DNA of 34,679 nt from CAYGLV01 sp964351025 (GCA_964351025.1 CAYGLV010000024.1:1-34679), one strand, 5' to 3'; shown: positions 8,491-17,617, counted from the first letter of the stretch. Made by a program: numbers and translations. The notes: generated by a model from the letters alone, not told the origin.

Positions 8491-9884
8491 GCCGGGCTGT
8501 CGTCGTCGGTGGCGGGATCGCCGGCCTCGCCGCGGCTCTGCGGCTCGAGCGGCTCCTCCCTGGGACGGAGGTCGTGCTCGTCGAGGCCGGGCCGCGTCTG
8601 GGCGGCAAGATCCGCACCGAGCGGGTGAGCGGGTTTGTCGTCGAAGGCGGGCCGGACAGCTTCCTGACGATCAAGCCGCGCGGCGTCGGGCTGTGCGAGG
8701 AGCTCGGCCTCGCCGGCCGGCTCGTCCCGCGCGACCCCCGCGACAGCCGTACCTACGTGCGGCTCGGCGGGGAGCTCCATCCGCTGCCCGCAGGTCTCAC
8801 CGGAATGATCCCGACGCGGTTGGACACGCTCGCGTCGACCGGGATCCTCTCGGCGGACGGGCTCGCACGGCTTGCGCTCGAGCCGGAGCTGCCGCCGGAG
8901 CCGGTGAACGCCGACGAGTCGATCGCCTCGTTCGTCACGCGCCGCATGGGGCGAGAGGCGTACGAGCGCCTTGTCGAGCCCCTCATGAGCGGCATCTACG
9001 CGGGCGACGGGGAGCAGCTCAGCCTTGCGGCAACGTTCCCGCAGCTCAGGCGGCTCGAGCTGGAGCACGGGAGCGTCATGCGCGGCCTGCTCGCGCGGAG
9101 CGCCCCCACCGGCAGTCCCGGTCCGCCGTTCGTTTCCCTGCTGGGCGGGATGGAGGAGCTCGTCGCCGCCCTCGTCGGGCGCCTGACCGGAACACGCGCC
9201 GTCACGGGCCGCAGTGTCGCCTCCGTCCGCCACGCGCCGGGCGGCCGTGGGTACGAGCTGCGGCTCGACGACGGGGAGACGCTCACGGCCGCAGCGGTCG
9301 TGCTCGCGATTCCCGCATACGCGACCGCGGCGCTCGTCGAGTCGCTCGACACGGAGCTCGCGGAAGCGCACGCGGGAATCCCACACGCGTCGTCCGCTCT
9401 CGTCACCCTCGCGTATCCGTCGTCCGACGTCCCGCGCCCGCTCGACGGCTACGGCTACGTGGTTCCGCGAGTGGAGGGCTCGGACGTCCTGGCCTGCACC
9501 TGGACGTCCAGCAAGTGGGAGGGCCGGGCACCGGCCGGGCACGCGCTCGTCCGCGTGTACGCAGGCCGTTTCGGGGGACGCGACGTCGCGGCAGACTCGG
9601 ACGGAGAGCTCGTAGCGCGTGCCCGGCGCGAGGTCGCCGAGATTCTGGGCGCCGAGGCCGAGCCCCTCTTCGTGCGGGTCCAGCGCTGGCCACGCGGCTC
9701 GCCGCAGTACGTCCTGGGACACCTCGACCGGCTGGCGGTCATCGAGCGCCGGCTGGCCGAGCACCCGGGCCTGGCCCTGGCGGGCGCGGCCTACAGGGGG
9801 GTCGGCATTCCGGACTGCATTGCGTCGGGGGAGGAAGCCGCGGAGAGCGTCGCCACGGCGTGGAGTAGCCGGGCGAATGGCTGA
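8487..9884 (+). CDS. cgoX: Coproporphyrinogen III oxidase, coproporphyrin-forming (HemY type)
   Basis: CgoX is an FAD enzyme that oxidises coproporphyrinogen III to coproporphyrin III with oxygen; it is the enzyme formerly named HemY/protoporphyrinogen oxidase. The dinucleotide motif VVVGGGIAGLAAALRL lies at the extreme N-terminus, followed by EAGPRLGGKIRTE and EGGPDSFL. SLLGGMEELVAAL and the C-terminal LAGAAYRGVGIPDCIASG are typical of this branch. The ATG at 8487 overlaps the cpfC stop as ATGA and puts the FAD motif at residue 8, so it is preferred over the in-frame GTG at 8469. Length is 465 residues. Confidence 0.95.
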   Translation: MSRAVVVGGGIAGLAAALRLERLLPGTEVVLVEAGPRLGGKIRTERVSGFVVEGGPDSFLTIKPRGVGLCEELGLAGRLVPRDPRDSRTYVRLGGELHPLPAGLTGMIPTRLDTLASTGILSADGLARLALEPELPPEPVNADESIASFVTRRMGREAYERLVEPLMSGIYAGDGEQLSLAATFPQLRRLELEHGSVMRGLLARSAPTGSPGPPFVSLLGGMEELVAALVGRLTGTRAVTGRSVASVRHAPGGRGYELRLDDGETLTAAAVVLAIPAYATAALVESLDTELAEAHAGIPHASSALVTLAYPSSDVPRPLDGYGYVVPRVEGSDVLACTWTSSKWEGRAPAGHALVRVYAGRFGGRDVAADSDGELVARARREVAEILGAEAEPLFVRVQRWPRGSPQYVLGHLDRLAVIERRLAEHPGLALAGAAYRGVGIPDCIASGEEAAESVATAWSSRANG

Positions 9885-11172
9885 GCGCCCCACGGCCGCG
9901 TCGGAGCGCCTCTACCGGGAGGCGTGCGGCCTCATGCCGGGAGGCGTCAGCTCCCCGGTGCGTGCGTTTCACGCGGTCGGGGGCGTGCCGCCCTTCATCG
10001 AGCGCGGCGAAGGCGCCTATCTCGTCGACGTGGACGGAAACCGGTACGTGGACTACGTGCTGTCGTGGGGGCCGCTCGTCCTCGGGCACGCGCATCCGCG
10101 CGTCGTCGCCGCGCTTCACGAGGCGGTGGCTCGGGGCACGAGCTACGGCGCGCCGAGCCCTGCCGAGCTGGATCTCGCGCGGCTCGTCCGCGAGGCGATG
10201 CCCAACCTCGAGCTTCTCCGCTTCGTCAACTCGGGGACGGAAGCGACGATGAGCGCGATCCGCCTCGCCCGCGCGTTCACCGGCCGCGCGAGGATCGTGA
10301 AGTTCGCCGGCAACTACCACGGGCACGCCGATGCGCTCCTCGTCAAGGCCGGCTCGGGGGTCGCGACCCTTGCGCTGCCCGACTCGCCCGGCGTCACCGC
10401 GGCAGCCGTCGGCGACACGCTGACCGCGCCGTACAACGATCTCGCCGCGATCGAAGGCCTGTTTGACCGCTTCCCGGGTCAGATCGCGGCGGTCATCGTC
10501 GAGCCGGTTGCCGGCAACATGGGCCTCGTCCTGCCCGCGCCGGGCTTTCTCGAGGGGCTGCGCGCCGTGACCGAGGCGGACGGCGCCCTGCTGGTGCTCG
10601 ACGAGGTGATGACCGGGTTCCGTGTCCATCCCGGCGGCGCCCAGGCCCTCTACGGCGTCACGCCCGACCTGACGACGCTCGGCAAGGTGATAGGGGGCGG
10701 CCTTCCGGTGGGGGCCTACGGAGGCCGGCGCGAGATCATGGAGCTCGTCGCTCCGTCCGGCCCCGTCTACCAGGCGGGCACGCTCTCCGGGAACCCGCTC
10801 GCCATGAGCGCCGGCGCCGAGACCCTGCGCGTGCTGCGCGAGCCCGGCGTGTGGGAAGGGATCGAGCGCGCGGCCGAGGCGCTCGTCGCCGGGCTCGAGG
10901 CGGCGGCACGGGAGTCGGGTATCGCCGTGCAGTGCGCCAGGGCCGGGACGATGTTCGGGCTCTTCTTCGCGGAGTCGCCCGTCACCACCTGGGAGGAGGC
11001 GCGGCTCGCCGACACGACGCGTTTCGCCGCGTTCCACCGCGCGCTGCTCGACGGAGGCGTCTACCTCGCCCCGTCGCAGTTCGAAGCGGGCTTCCTCTCC
11101 GCCGCCCACGGCGACGCGGAGATCGCCGCCACGCTGCGCGCGGCCGAGGTGTCGTTCGCGTCGCTCCGCTGA
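9877..11172 (+). CDS. hemL: Glutamate-1-semialdehyde 2,1-aminomutase
   Basis: HemL is a PLP enzyme that converts glutamate-1-semialdehyde into 5-aminolevulinate, the step between HemA and HemB. Typical segments are LMPGGVSSPVRAF, NSGTEATMSAIRLARA, GNYHGHADALLVKAGSG, LDEVMTGFRV and the PLP-lysine region TTLGKVIGGGLPVGAYGG (Lys270). The ATG at 9877 gives 431 residues and overlaps cgoX by 8 bases; the long upstream extension of the frame is a shadow of cgoX. It is the last gene of the heme operon; a fresh -10 box follows at 11181. Confidence 0.96.
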   Translation: MAERPTAASERLYREACGLMPGGVSSPVRAFHAVGGVPPFIERGEGAYLVDVDGNRYVDYVLSWGPLVLGHAHPRVVAALHEAVARGTSYGAPSPAELDLARLVREAMPNLELLRFVNSGTEATMSAIRLARAFTGRARIVKFAGNYHGHADALLVKAGSGVATLALPDSPGVTAAAVGDTLTAPYNDLAAIEGLFDRFPGQIAAVIVEPVAGNMGLVLPAPGFLEGLRAVTEADGALLVLDEVMTGFRVHPGGAQALYGVTPDLTTLGKVIGGGLPVGAYGGRREIMELVAPSGPVYQAGTLSGNPLAMSAGAETLRVLREPGVWEGIERAAEALVAGLEAAARESGIAVQCARAGTMFGLFFAESPVTTWEEARLADTTRFAAFHRALLDGGVYLAPSQFEAGFLSAAHGDAEIAATLRAAEVSFASLR

Positions 11173-11180
11173 GCGCGAAG

Positions 11181-11186
11181 TACGAT
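11181..11186 (+). promoter_or_regulatory. -10 box TACGAT before the first polysaccharide glycosyltransferase
   Basis: TACGAT matches TANNNT and is followed 7 bases later by the GTG at 11194. There is no Shine-Dalgarno sequence, so a leaderless transcript is likely. It would separate the polysaccharide genes from the heme operon, which ends at 11172. Confidence 0.45.
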
Positions 11187-11193
11187 CGCCTGC

Positions 11194-12441
11194 GTGAAGG
11201 TGCTGCTCGTGACGCTCTACTTCCCGCCGGCGGGCGGCGGGGGCGTGCAGCGGCCGCTCAAGCTCGCCCAGTACCTGCCCGCGCTGGGGATCGAGACGCA
11301 TGTGCTCGCGCCCTCCGGTCTGAACTGGATCCACGAGGACGCCGAGCTGCGCGCGCCGACGCAGGCGTGGGTGCACCGCGCCCGGTATCTCGGCCCGAAG
11401 GGCCGCAGGCCGGCCGAGGAGCTCCACGGCACCGAGGGGCTCGAGCGCGCGCTCGTGCAGGCGTCCCTCGCCGGCCGCCGCCTGCTCCTCCCCGACGAGG
11501 CCGTGACGTGGAACCTGACGGCGATCGCCGCGGCGATCCGGATCGCGCGGCGGCACCGGATCGACGCGGTGCTGACGACGTCGCCTCCCGGCTCGGTGCA
11601 CCTCGTCGGCGCCGCGGTCAAGCGCGCGACCGGCGCCCGGTGGCTCGCCGATCTGCGCGACTCGATCGTCGCCCATCCGCACCGGCGCGGCGAGAGTGCC
11701 GCGGTCCGGCTCAAGGAGCGGGCGGCGGGCGGCGTGGCGCGACTCGTGGCGCGCTCGGCGGACGCCGTCTCCTGCGTCTCCGAGGCGATCGCCGAGGAGG
11801 TGCGCGGCCTCGAGCCGCGCGGGCCCGTCGTGACGATTCCGAACGGCTGCGACTTCGACGACTTCGCGGGACTCGCCTACCGGCCCGGCGAGCGCTTCCG
11901 GATCACGCACACCGGCAGCTTCTTCGGCAAGCGCGACCCGCGACCGTTCCTGCAGGCGCTGCACGACTCGGGGCTCGATGCGGTCGCCCGCTTTCTCGGC
12001 GACTTCCGCTCGGCCGACCGCGAGTGGGCCGAGCAGCTCGGGCTCGGCGACCGGCTCGAGCTGATCCCCTACGCGCCGCGGGCCGAGTCGCTCGAGCTGC
12101 AGCGCGACTCCGATGCGCTCCTGCTCCTCATTCCCGAGGCGGGCGGCCGGGGGAAGGGCGTCCTCTCCGGCAAGGTGTTCGAGTATCTCGCGTCGGGCCG
12201 CCCGATCCTCGCCGCCGTGCCGCCCGACGGAGCCGCGGCCGATCTGATCCGGGAGACGGGTGCCGGCGTCGTCGCGCCGCCGGACGATGTCGAGGCACTG
12301 AAGGCCGCTCTCGTCGAGCTCGAGGGACGCTTCCGCAACGGCGGGCTGCCCGACGTCGAGCTGCCCGAGGAGGCGCGCGAGCGGCTCTCGCGTCGTGCCC
12401 GGTGCGAGGAGACGGCGGAGTTGCTCCGCTCGCTGCTGTGA
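11194..12441 (+). CDS. Glycosyltransferase family 4 protein
   Basis: The 415-residue protein has a GT-B fold outline: an N-terminal VLLVTLYFPPAGGGGVQRP loop, typical of WcaI/RfaB-like sugar transferases, then an acceptor domain with DAVLTTSPPGSVHLVG, and a C-terminal nucleotide-sugar domain with THTGSFFGKRDPRPFLQAL and GKVFEYLASGRPILA. It probably adds one sugar to a lipid-linked or cell-surface glycan on the cytoplasmic face of the membrane. The start GTG at 11194 follows a -10 box, and the stop overlaps the next gene as GTGA. Donor and acceptor cannot be read from sequence. Confidence 0.85.
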   Translation: MKVLLVTLYFPPAGGGGVQRPLKLAQYLPALGIETHVLAPSGLNWIHEDAELRAPTQAWVHRARYLGPKGRRPAEELHGTEGLERALVQASLAGRRLLLPDEAVTWNLTAIAAAIRIARRHRIDAVLTTSPPGSVHLVGAAVKRATGARWLADLRDSIVAHPHRRGESAAVRLKERAAGGVARLVARSADAVSCVSEAIAEEVRGLEPRGPVVTIPNGCDFDDFAGLAYRPGERFRITHTGSFFGKRDPRPFLQALHDSGLDAVARFLGDFRSADREWAEQLGLGDRLELIPYAPRAESLELQRDSDALLLLIPEAGGRGKGVLSGKVFEYLASGRPILAAVPPDGAAADLIRETGAGVVAPPDDVEALKAALVELEGRFRNGGLPDVELPEEARERLSRRARCEETAELLRSLL

Positions 12442-13769
12442 CCCGCCCCGGCCGCATCGCCGACGCACTCCTCCTTGCCACCGTTTTCACGGTCACGTTC
12501 GCCAAGCTCCAGTGGGAGGTCGCGGGCACGCTCTCGCTCTCGGACGTGCTGACCGCGCTCTTCCTCGTCGCTTTCGCGGGCGGTCGCATCGCCCGCCGCG
12601 ACGGCCGGTTCGCCCGTGGAGCTCTCGTCGCGCTCGGCTTCTTCTCCCTCTTCCTGCTCGTCTACCTCGCAGGCTTCTTCGCGCTCGACACCGGGCAGGC
12701 GCTCGCGCAGTGGGCGAAGGGGATGGTGAAGTTCCTGCTCCACTTCCTGTTCCTCATCGCGGCCGTGGCGACGCTCGCGCGCCGCTCGGAGCGCTTCTAC
12801 TGGGGGGCCCTCGGCACGTTCTGCGGCGGGCTCGCCTTCAACGCGCTCTACGGGGTCGCGCAGCTCGCGCTCGCCGAGACGACCGGCGCCAACCTCGACC
12901 GGTCGGTGCTCTCGCCGCTGACCGGCGGCGCCAGCTCGATCAACGTCTACGGTGCGGTCGAGGGAGCGAGCGTCTACCGTCCGAACGCACTCACCGGCGA
13001 CCCGAACCATCTCGGGATCGAGCTGGCGATTCCGCTGCTCCTGCTGACGCCGCTCTACCTCCGGCTGGAGAGCCGGCACCGGCTCCGGCTGCCGCTCGCG
13101 CTGCTGCTCGGCTTCCTGCTGCTCGTCGAGCTGGCGACCCTGTCGCGCAGCGGCCTGCTCGGCCTCGGTGCGGGGCTGCTCGTGCTCGCGCTGCCCTACC
13201 GGCGGAAGTTCCGCACCGGACGCTTCCTCGCCCCGCTCGCAGGCGTGGCGGCCGCGGTCGGAGCCGTCGTCCTCACCCGGCTCGACTTCTTCGAGCGTGT
13301 GCTGCGCTCGCGCGTGGACACGGGCGGGTCGGGCGCGTCGACCCACTTCGCCGTCTACGACTTCATCCCCCAAGTGCTCTCGAGCCACCCGCTCTTCGGA
13401 CTGGGCCTGAACAACTTCTCGGTCTACTACGAGTTCGTGACCGGCCGGACGAACTTCGGCCCGCACTCGTTCTACGTCGCGCTCGTCGTCGAGACCGGGG
13501 TGGTCGGCACGGCGCTCTTCGCCGGCTTCGTCTGGTACCTCTTCCGCCGGCTCGGGGCGACGCGGAGGATCGGGCGTGCTCTGCAGGCGGCGCGCGACCC
13601 TGCGGCGGCGCGTGTGCGCCCGCTCGCCTGGGGCCTGACCGCCGCCCTCGTCGGTACCGTCGCCGCGAACGCGTTCTACCTGACGATGCAGTTCTACTAC
13701 TTCTACGTCTTCGCGATGCTCGTGCTCGCGGCGCCGATCGTGTTCGGGAGGCGGCTCAAGGCGGGATGA
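12438..13769 (+). CDS. O-antigen ligase / polymerase (Wzy-like) membrane protein
   Basis: The 443-residue protein is largely hydrophobic with about ten or more predicted membrane segments. It shows the O-antigen ligase family pattern: a GDPNHLGIELAIPLLLL segment, LATLSRSGLLGLG, and a periplasmic loop ending HPLFGLGLNNF and HSFYVALVVETGVVGTALF. Such proteins polymerise or ligate lipid-linked oligosaccharides outside the cytoplasmic membrane. The GTG start at 12438 overlaps the upstream glycosyltransferase stop as GTGA, and its own stop overlaps the next start as ATGA, so the three genes form one operon. The family does not allow a firm choice between polymerase and ligase. Confidence 0.85.
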   Translation: MTRPGRIADALLLATVFTVTFAKLQWEVAGTLSLSDVLTALFLVAFAGGRIARRDGRFARGALVALGFFSLFLLVYLAGFFALDTGQALAQWAKGMVKFLLHFLFLIAAVATLARRSERFYWGALGTFCGGLAFNALYGVAQLALAETTGANLDRSVLSPLTGGASSINVYGAVEGASVYRPNALTGDPNHLGIELAIPLLLLTPLYLRLESRHRLRLPLALLLGFLLLVELATLSRSGLLGLGAGLLVLALPYRRKFRTGRFLAPLAGVAAAVGAVVLTRLDFFERVLRSRVDTGGSGASTHFAVYDFIPQVLSSHPLFGLGLNNFSVYYEFVTGRTNFGPHSFYVALVVETGVVGTALFAGFVWYLFRRLGATRRIGRALQAARDPAAARVRPLAWGLTAALVGTVAANAFYLTMQFYYFYVFAMLVLAAPIVFGRRLKAG

Positions 13770-14779
13770 AGGTTTGCGTGCTCACCACGTCGTATCCTCG
13801 CCACGAGGACGATGTCGCCGGTGTCTTCGTTCGCGACGGCGTCGAGGCGTTGCGAGCGGCCGGGCTCGACGTCGACGTTGTCTCGCCGGCGTCCTTCCGG
13901 CACTTCGGGATCGCCTACGGGCACGGCGTGATGGGGAACCTGCGCGCCGCGCCGTGGAAGGCGCTGCTGCTGCCGCTCTTCTTCGCATCATTCGTGCTGG
14001 CTGCCCGTCGTGCGACCCGGAACGTCGATCTCGTGCACGCGCACTGGCTTCCGTCGGGCTTCGTCGCGTGGCTGACCGGGAGGCCGTACGTCGTGCAGCT
14101 CTGGGGAACCGATGTCGAGCTGGCGCGGCGGGCGCCGTGGCTCGTCCGGCCGATCATGCGTCGCGCGCGACTCGCGATCGTGGCGTCGAATGCGCTTGCC
14201 GACGCAGCGCGCGTGCTGGGCGCACGGGAGGTGCGCGTGATCCCAAGCGGCGTGGAGATCCCGGACGAGGTCGGTGAGCCCGAGGAGCCTCCGCACATCC
14301 TGTTCGTCGGGCGGCTCTCGGGGGAGAAAGGGATCCTCGAGTTTCTCCAGGCGACCGAGGGCCTGCCGCGCGTGATCGTCGGCGACGGCCCGCTGCGCGC
14401 CCGCGTCCCGGAGGCAGTGGGCTTCGTTCCGCACGGCGAGATCGGCCCGTACTACGAGCGCGCGGCGGTCGTGTGCGTTCCGTCGCGCCGCGAGGGCTAC
14501 GGCGTCGTCGCGCGCGAGGCCATGGCGTACGGCCGGCCGGTCGTCGCGAGCGCAGTCGGAGGGCTCGTCGACGCGGTCGAGGACGGCGTCACGGGGCTGC
14601 TCGTCGCGCCGGGTGAGGTCCCCGCGCTGCGCGCCGCGCTCGAGCAGCTGCTCGGCGACGCCGATCTCCGCCGTGATCTCGGCGCGGCAGCTCGCGAGCG
14701 CGCGCGCAAGCGGCTCTCCCGTCAGGCGGCGGCGGGGGCGATGCTCACCGCCTACGCGGATGCGTGCCGGACGACGTGA
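13766..14779 (+). CDS. Glycosyltransferase family 4 protein (first copy of a duplicated gene)
   Basis: The 337-residue protein begins MKVCVLTTSYPRHEDDVAG, a classic GT4 N-terminus. It contains DLVHAHWLPSG, LWGTDVELARR, HILFVGRLSGEKGI, and the donor-site region CVPSRREGYGVVAREAMAYG with the EX7E-type spacing. The ATG overlaps the upstream membrane gene stop as ATGA. Its last 306 bases, from 14474, are identical to the second copy at 16556-17617, whereas the earlier part is clearly diverged. The 3' end overlaps the opposing carbamoyltransferase by 28 bases. This copy looks intact. Confidence 0.88.
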   Translation: MKVCVLTTSYPRHEDDVAGVFVRDGVEALRAAGLDVDVVSPASFRHFGIAYGHGVMGNLRAAPWKALLLPLFFASFVLAARRATRNVDLVHAHWLPSGFVAWLTGRPYVVQLWGTDVELARRAPWLVRPIMRRARLAIVASNALADAARVLGAREVRVIPSGVEIPDEVGEPEEPPHILFVGRLSGEKGILEFLQATEGLPRVIVGDGPLRARVPEAVGFVPHGEIGPYYERAAVVCVPSRREGYGVVAREAMAYGRPVVASAVGGLVDAVEDGVTGLLVAPGEVPALRAALEQLLGDADLRRDLGAAARERARKRLSRQAAAGAMLTAYADACRTT

Positions 14780-15531
14780 TGCCCGGCGACGAGCAGGTCA
14801 ATGCGGGTCCTTGCGAAGCAGGACACGGCGTCCTCGGGGGTCATCACGCTCGGCTCGTTCTCGTTGAAGGAGGTGTTGAGGAGGATCGGAACGCCCGTCA
14901 GCTTCTCGAACTCCTTGATCAGGCGCCAGTGGCGCGGGTTGACGTCGCGCTCGACAGTCTGGAGGCGGCCGGTGTCGTCAACGTGGTTGACGGCCGGCAC
15001 GAGCTCCCGCTTATCGGCTCGGGTCTTGCAGACGAGAGCCATGAACGGCGAGGGGTAGCCCTGCTCGAACCACTCGCCGGCGCGCTCGGCGAGTATCGAG
15101 GGCGCGAACGGGCGAAAGGGCTTCGGATGCTTGATCCGCGCGTTGAGGATGTTCTTCATGTTGTCGCGCCTCGGGTCGGCGAGGATCGACCGGTTGCCAA
15201 GCGCCCGCGGCTCGAACTCCATCCGGCCCTGGAACCAGCCGACGACGTCGTCGGCGCCGATCCGCTCTGCGACGAGCGGCAGGAGCACATCGTCAGCGAG
15301 GAGCTCGCGCGAGAATCCGGCCGCCCGGATTGCCGCCCTGCACTGGTCGTCCGTGAACTCCGGCCCGGTGTAGGCGTGGCGCATGACGAAGCTGCGCGGC
15401 TGCCCGAGCGCTACGTTCCAGACGTGGAACGCGGTGCCCATCGCCGTGCCCGAGTCGCCCGCGGCGGGCTGGACGTACACCTCCTCGAACGGGGTCTCCG
15501 GTCGGATGCGCCCGTTCGCGACTGCGTTCAG
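14474..15531 (+). repeat. Identical 1058-bp direct repeat, copy 1
   Basis: Comparison at an offset of 2838 bases with 17312-18369 shows no mismatch in any line checked, and the translations in this interval are identical. The left edge is abrupt, with three mismatches in the 11 bases before it. The right edge has one mismatch (15532), then 7 matches, then loss of alignment at 15540. It spans the 3' ends of two convergent genes, a glycosyltransferase and a carbamoyltransferase. Outside the tract the paralogous sequences are still homologous but clearly diverged. Confidence 0.92.
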
Positions 15532-16477
15532 TGCGACCCCGCGGCGAGGCAGAGGTTGGGCGACCGCGTCTTCTCCCAGAGGCGGTTCACGAGATGGAGG
15601 TACGACTCCTCCAGCGTCTTCTGGAGCGAGGCGGCGACGTCTTCGTGATGGCGCGTCAGCTCGGCGCCCGGCTCTCGGGCGGGGCCGAAGACCTCTTCTA
15701 GACGCGATGAGAAGAGCCGGCCGATCGTCGGCGCGCCCTCGTCCCACGTCATGTCCAAGCCCTGCTCGTGGTGCGTGAAGTAGTCGAGCCCGAGTTCGAA
15801 GAGGCCGTCGAGGCGGACGAGCTCGTGCATCGGCTCGACGTGACGAGGCTCGCCGTACGGTGCGAGCCCCATCACCTTGCCTTCGTCGCCGTCGGAAAGC
15901 CGAGCCACTGCGTGACGGCCGTGTAGAAGATGCCGAGCGAGTGTGGGAAGAGGACGCGATCGAGCACTTTGACGCTCGAGCCGCGACCGTGTGCGAGCAT
16001 CGCGCTGGCGAAGTCGCCGAAGGCGCCCACCGAGAGGACGGCCGCCTCGTCGAACGGCGAGACGAGAAAGACGCTCGCGACGTGCGCCTGGTGGTGCTCG
16101 ACGTTGTGCATCTGCGCCCGGATCCCCTCTCGCTCGACGCCGAGCGCCACGGCGAGCTGACCGCGCACGTCGCGCACGCGGGCGGCGTTCTCGAGCCGCC
16201 GGTGGAGGAAGCTCAGGCTGGGCGTGTGGCGCAGCGTGCGCGGGAGCTTCTTGCCGGCGTTCGCCTTCGGGTCGGAGCCGACAGCGACGTGGTCGACGTC
16301 GGCGACGGTGAGCCCGGCGTCGGCCAGGCACCAGGCGGCTGCGTGCGCCGGGAAGCCCGCGCAGTGCTTGACCCGGTTGAAGCGCTCCTCCTCGGCAGCC
16401 GCGATGAGCTCGCCGTCCACGACGAGCGCGGCAGCCGCGTCGCCGTGGTAGGCGTTGAGTCCCAGGATCGCGGTCAC
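14752..16477 (-). pseudogene. NodU/CmcH-type carbamoyltransferase, copy 1, two frameshifts
   Basis: The family transfers a carbamoyl group from carbamoyl phosphate to a sugar or similar hydroxyl. The frame starts at GTG 16477 (MTAILGLNAYHGDAA, EEERFNRVKHC, NVEHHQAHVASVF) and runs to WLGFPT. It then shifts near 15891-15896 into a frame reading GDEGKVMGLAPYGEP and onward to SPNLCLAAG, and shifts again near 15538-15546 into GVALNAVANGRI, RMEFEPRALGNRSIL, PFRPFAPSIL and ILLNTSFNENEPSV. The first shift is 4 bases short relative to copy 2; the second is a single missing base in a G/C run. All conserved blocks are present in some frame, so sequencing error is possible. The GTG overlaps the stop of an asparagine synthetase remnant. 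Confidence 0.8.
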
Positions 16478-16600
16478 TGAGGAGATCGTAGTCGCCCGCG
16501 CTCCGAGCCCCGGCCGAGCGGACGGCTGAGCAGGCGGCGGGCCCAAAGCTCGACGTTGAAAGCCGACCACAGCGGTCTTCGCCGCCGACGACAGGGGGCG
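16474..16600 (-). pseudogene. 3' remnant of an asparagine synthetase gene
   Basis: Read on the minus strand, the frame ending at TGA 16476-16474 contains PLWSAFNVELWARRLLS. This matches the C-terminal end of the asparagine synthetase encoded at 28671-30533 (ELWRALNLELWARRFVD). The TGA overlaps the carbamoyltransferase GTG as GTGA, the usual operon joint in this genome, so an asparagine synthetase gene once preceded this carbamoyltransferase. Upstream of about 16600 the similarity is lost and plus-strand glycosyltransferase homology begins at about 16625. The left limit given here is approximate. Confidence 0.6.
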
Positions 16601-17617
16601 CGTCGTGGCGCTCGCCCACCGGCGGCTCTCGATCCCCGGCACGAGAATGACGTCGCCGGCGTCTTCGTGCGCGATGCCGTCGAGGCGCTGCGGGCGGCCG
16701 GCGTGGACATCGTCGTCGTCTCGCCGGCGTCGTTCCGGCATTTCGGGATCGCATACGGGCACGGCGTGATGGGGAACCTGCGCGCCGCTCCGTGGAAGGC
16801 TTTGCTGCTGCCGCTCTTCCTCGCGTCGTTCGCGCGGGCGGCCCGCCGTGCGACGCGGGACGCCGACCTCGTGCATGCGCACTGGCTCCCATCCGCGCTC
16901 GCGGGCCTCGCAACGCGCAAGCCACTCGTCGTCCAGCTCTGGGGCACCGACGCCGAGCTCGCGCGGCGGGTGCCGTGGCTCGCCCGGCCGCTGCTCCGCC
17001 GTGCGAAGCTCGTCATCTGTGCTTCGACGGCGCTCGCGGAGGACGCGAGGAGGCTTGGCGCCCGCGAGGTGCGCGTGATCCCGCACGGCGTCGAGCTGCC
17101 GGAGACGGTGGGCGAGCCGGAGGAGCCGCCGCACGTTCTCTACGCGGGTCGCCTCTCGCCGGAGAAGGGGATCCTCGATCTCGTCGAGGCGGCGAAGGGC
17201 CTGCGGCTCGTCGTCGTGGGCGACGGACCGCTCCGCGACCGGGTGCCGGGCGCGCTCGGCTTCGTCCCGCCCTCGCAGCTCGGCGCCTACTACGAGCGCG
17301 CCGCCGTCGTTTGCGTTCCGTCGCGCCGCGAGGGCTACGGCGTCGTCGCGCGCGAGGCCATGGCGTACGGCCGGCCGGTCGTCGCGAGCGCAGTCGGAGG
17401 GCTCGTCGACGCGGTCGAGGACGGCGTCACGGGGCTGCTCGTCGCGCCGGGTGAGGTCCCCGCGCTGCGCGCCGCGCTCGAGCAGCTGCTCGGCGACGCC
17501 GATCTCCGCCGTGATCTCGGCGCGGCAGCTCGCGAGCGCGCGCGCAAGCGGCTCTCCCGTCAGGCGGCGGCGGGGGCGATGCTCACCGCCTACGCGGATG
17601 CGTGCCGGACGACGTGA
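16556..17617 (+). CDS. Glycosyltransferase family 4 protein, second copy, N-terminus lost
   Basis: From about 16640 the frame is a close paralogue of the gene at 13766-14779 (NDVAGVFVRD, SPASFRHFGIAYGHGVMG, LVHAHWLPS, LWGTDAELARR, LYAGRLSPEKGI). From 17312 to the stop it is identical to it. The first ten or so residues of the family, including the beta strand and glycine/serine loop equivalent to KVCVLTTSYPR, are replaced by arginine-rich sequence that runs opposite the asparagine synthetase remnant. The only convenient start is TTG 16556 inside that replaced part. The gene is probably non-functional or makes an altered protein. The 3' end overlaps the opposing second carbamoyltransferase by 28 bases. 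Confidence 0.7.
   Translation: MKADHSGLRRRRQGARRGARPPAALDPRHENDVAGVFVRDAVEALRAAGVDIVVVSPASFRHFGIAYGHGVMGNLRAAPWKALLLPLFLASFARAARRATRDADLVHAHWLPSALAGLATRKPLVVQLWGTDAELARRVPWLARPLLRRAKLVICASTALAEDARRLGAREVRVIPHGVELPETVGEPEEPPHVLYAGRLSPEKGILDLVEAAKGLRLVVVGDGPLRDRVPGALGFVPPSQLGAYYERAAVVCVPSRREGYGVVAREAMAYGRPVVASAVGGLVDAVEDGVTGLLVAPGEVPALRAALEQLLGDADLRRDLGAAARERARKRLSRQAAAGAMLTAYADACRTT

Noticed and set aside
9739..12468. A 909-codon minus-strand frame opposite hemL and the first glycosyltransferase
   Set aside because: Its length comes from the low stop frequency in high-GC antisense; the plus strand has clear family motifs throughout and the antisense product has none.
14764..15648. Plus-strand open frame repeated at 17602-18432, a candidate novel duplicated gene
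   Set aside because: It is antisense to the carbamoyltransferase C-terminus and is repeated only because the whole tract is identical.
16556..16640. Arginine-rich N-terminus of the second glycosyltransferase as a new domain
   Set aside because: It is simply the reverse strand of the asparagine synthetase remnant plus damaged 5' sequence.
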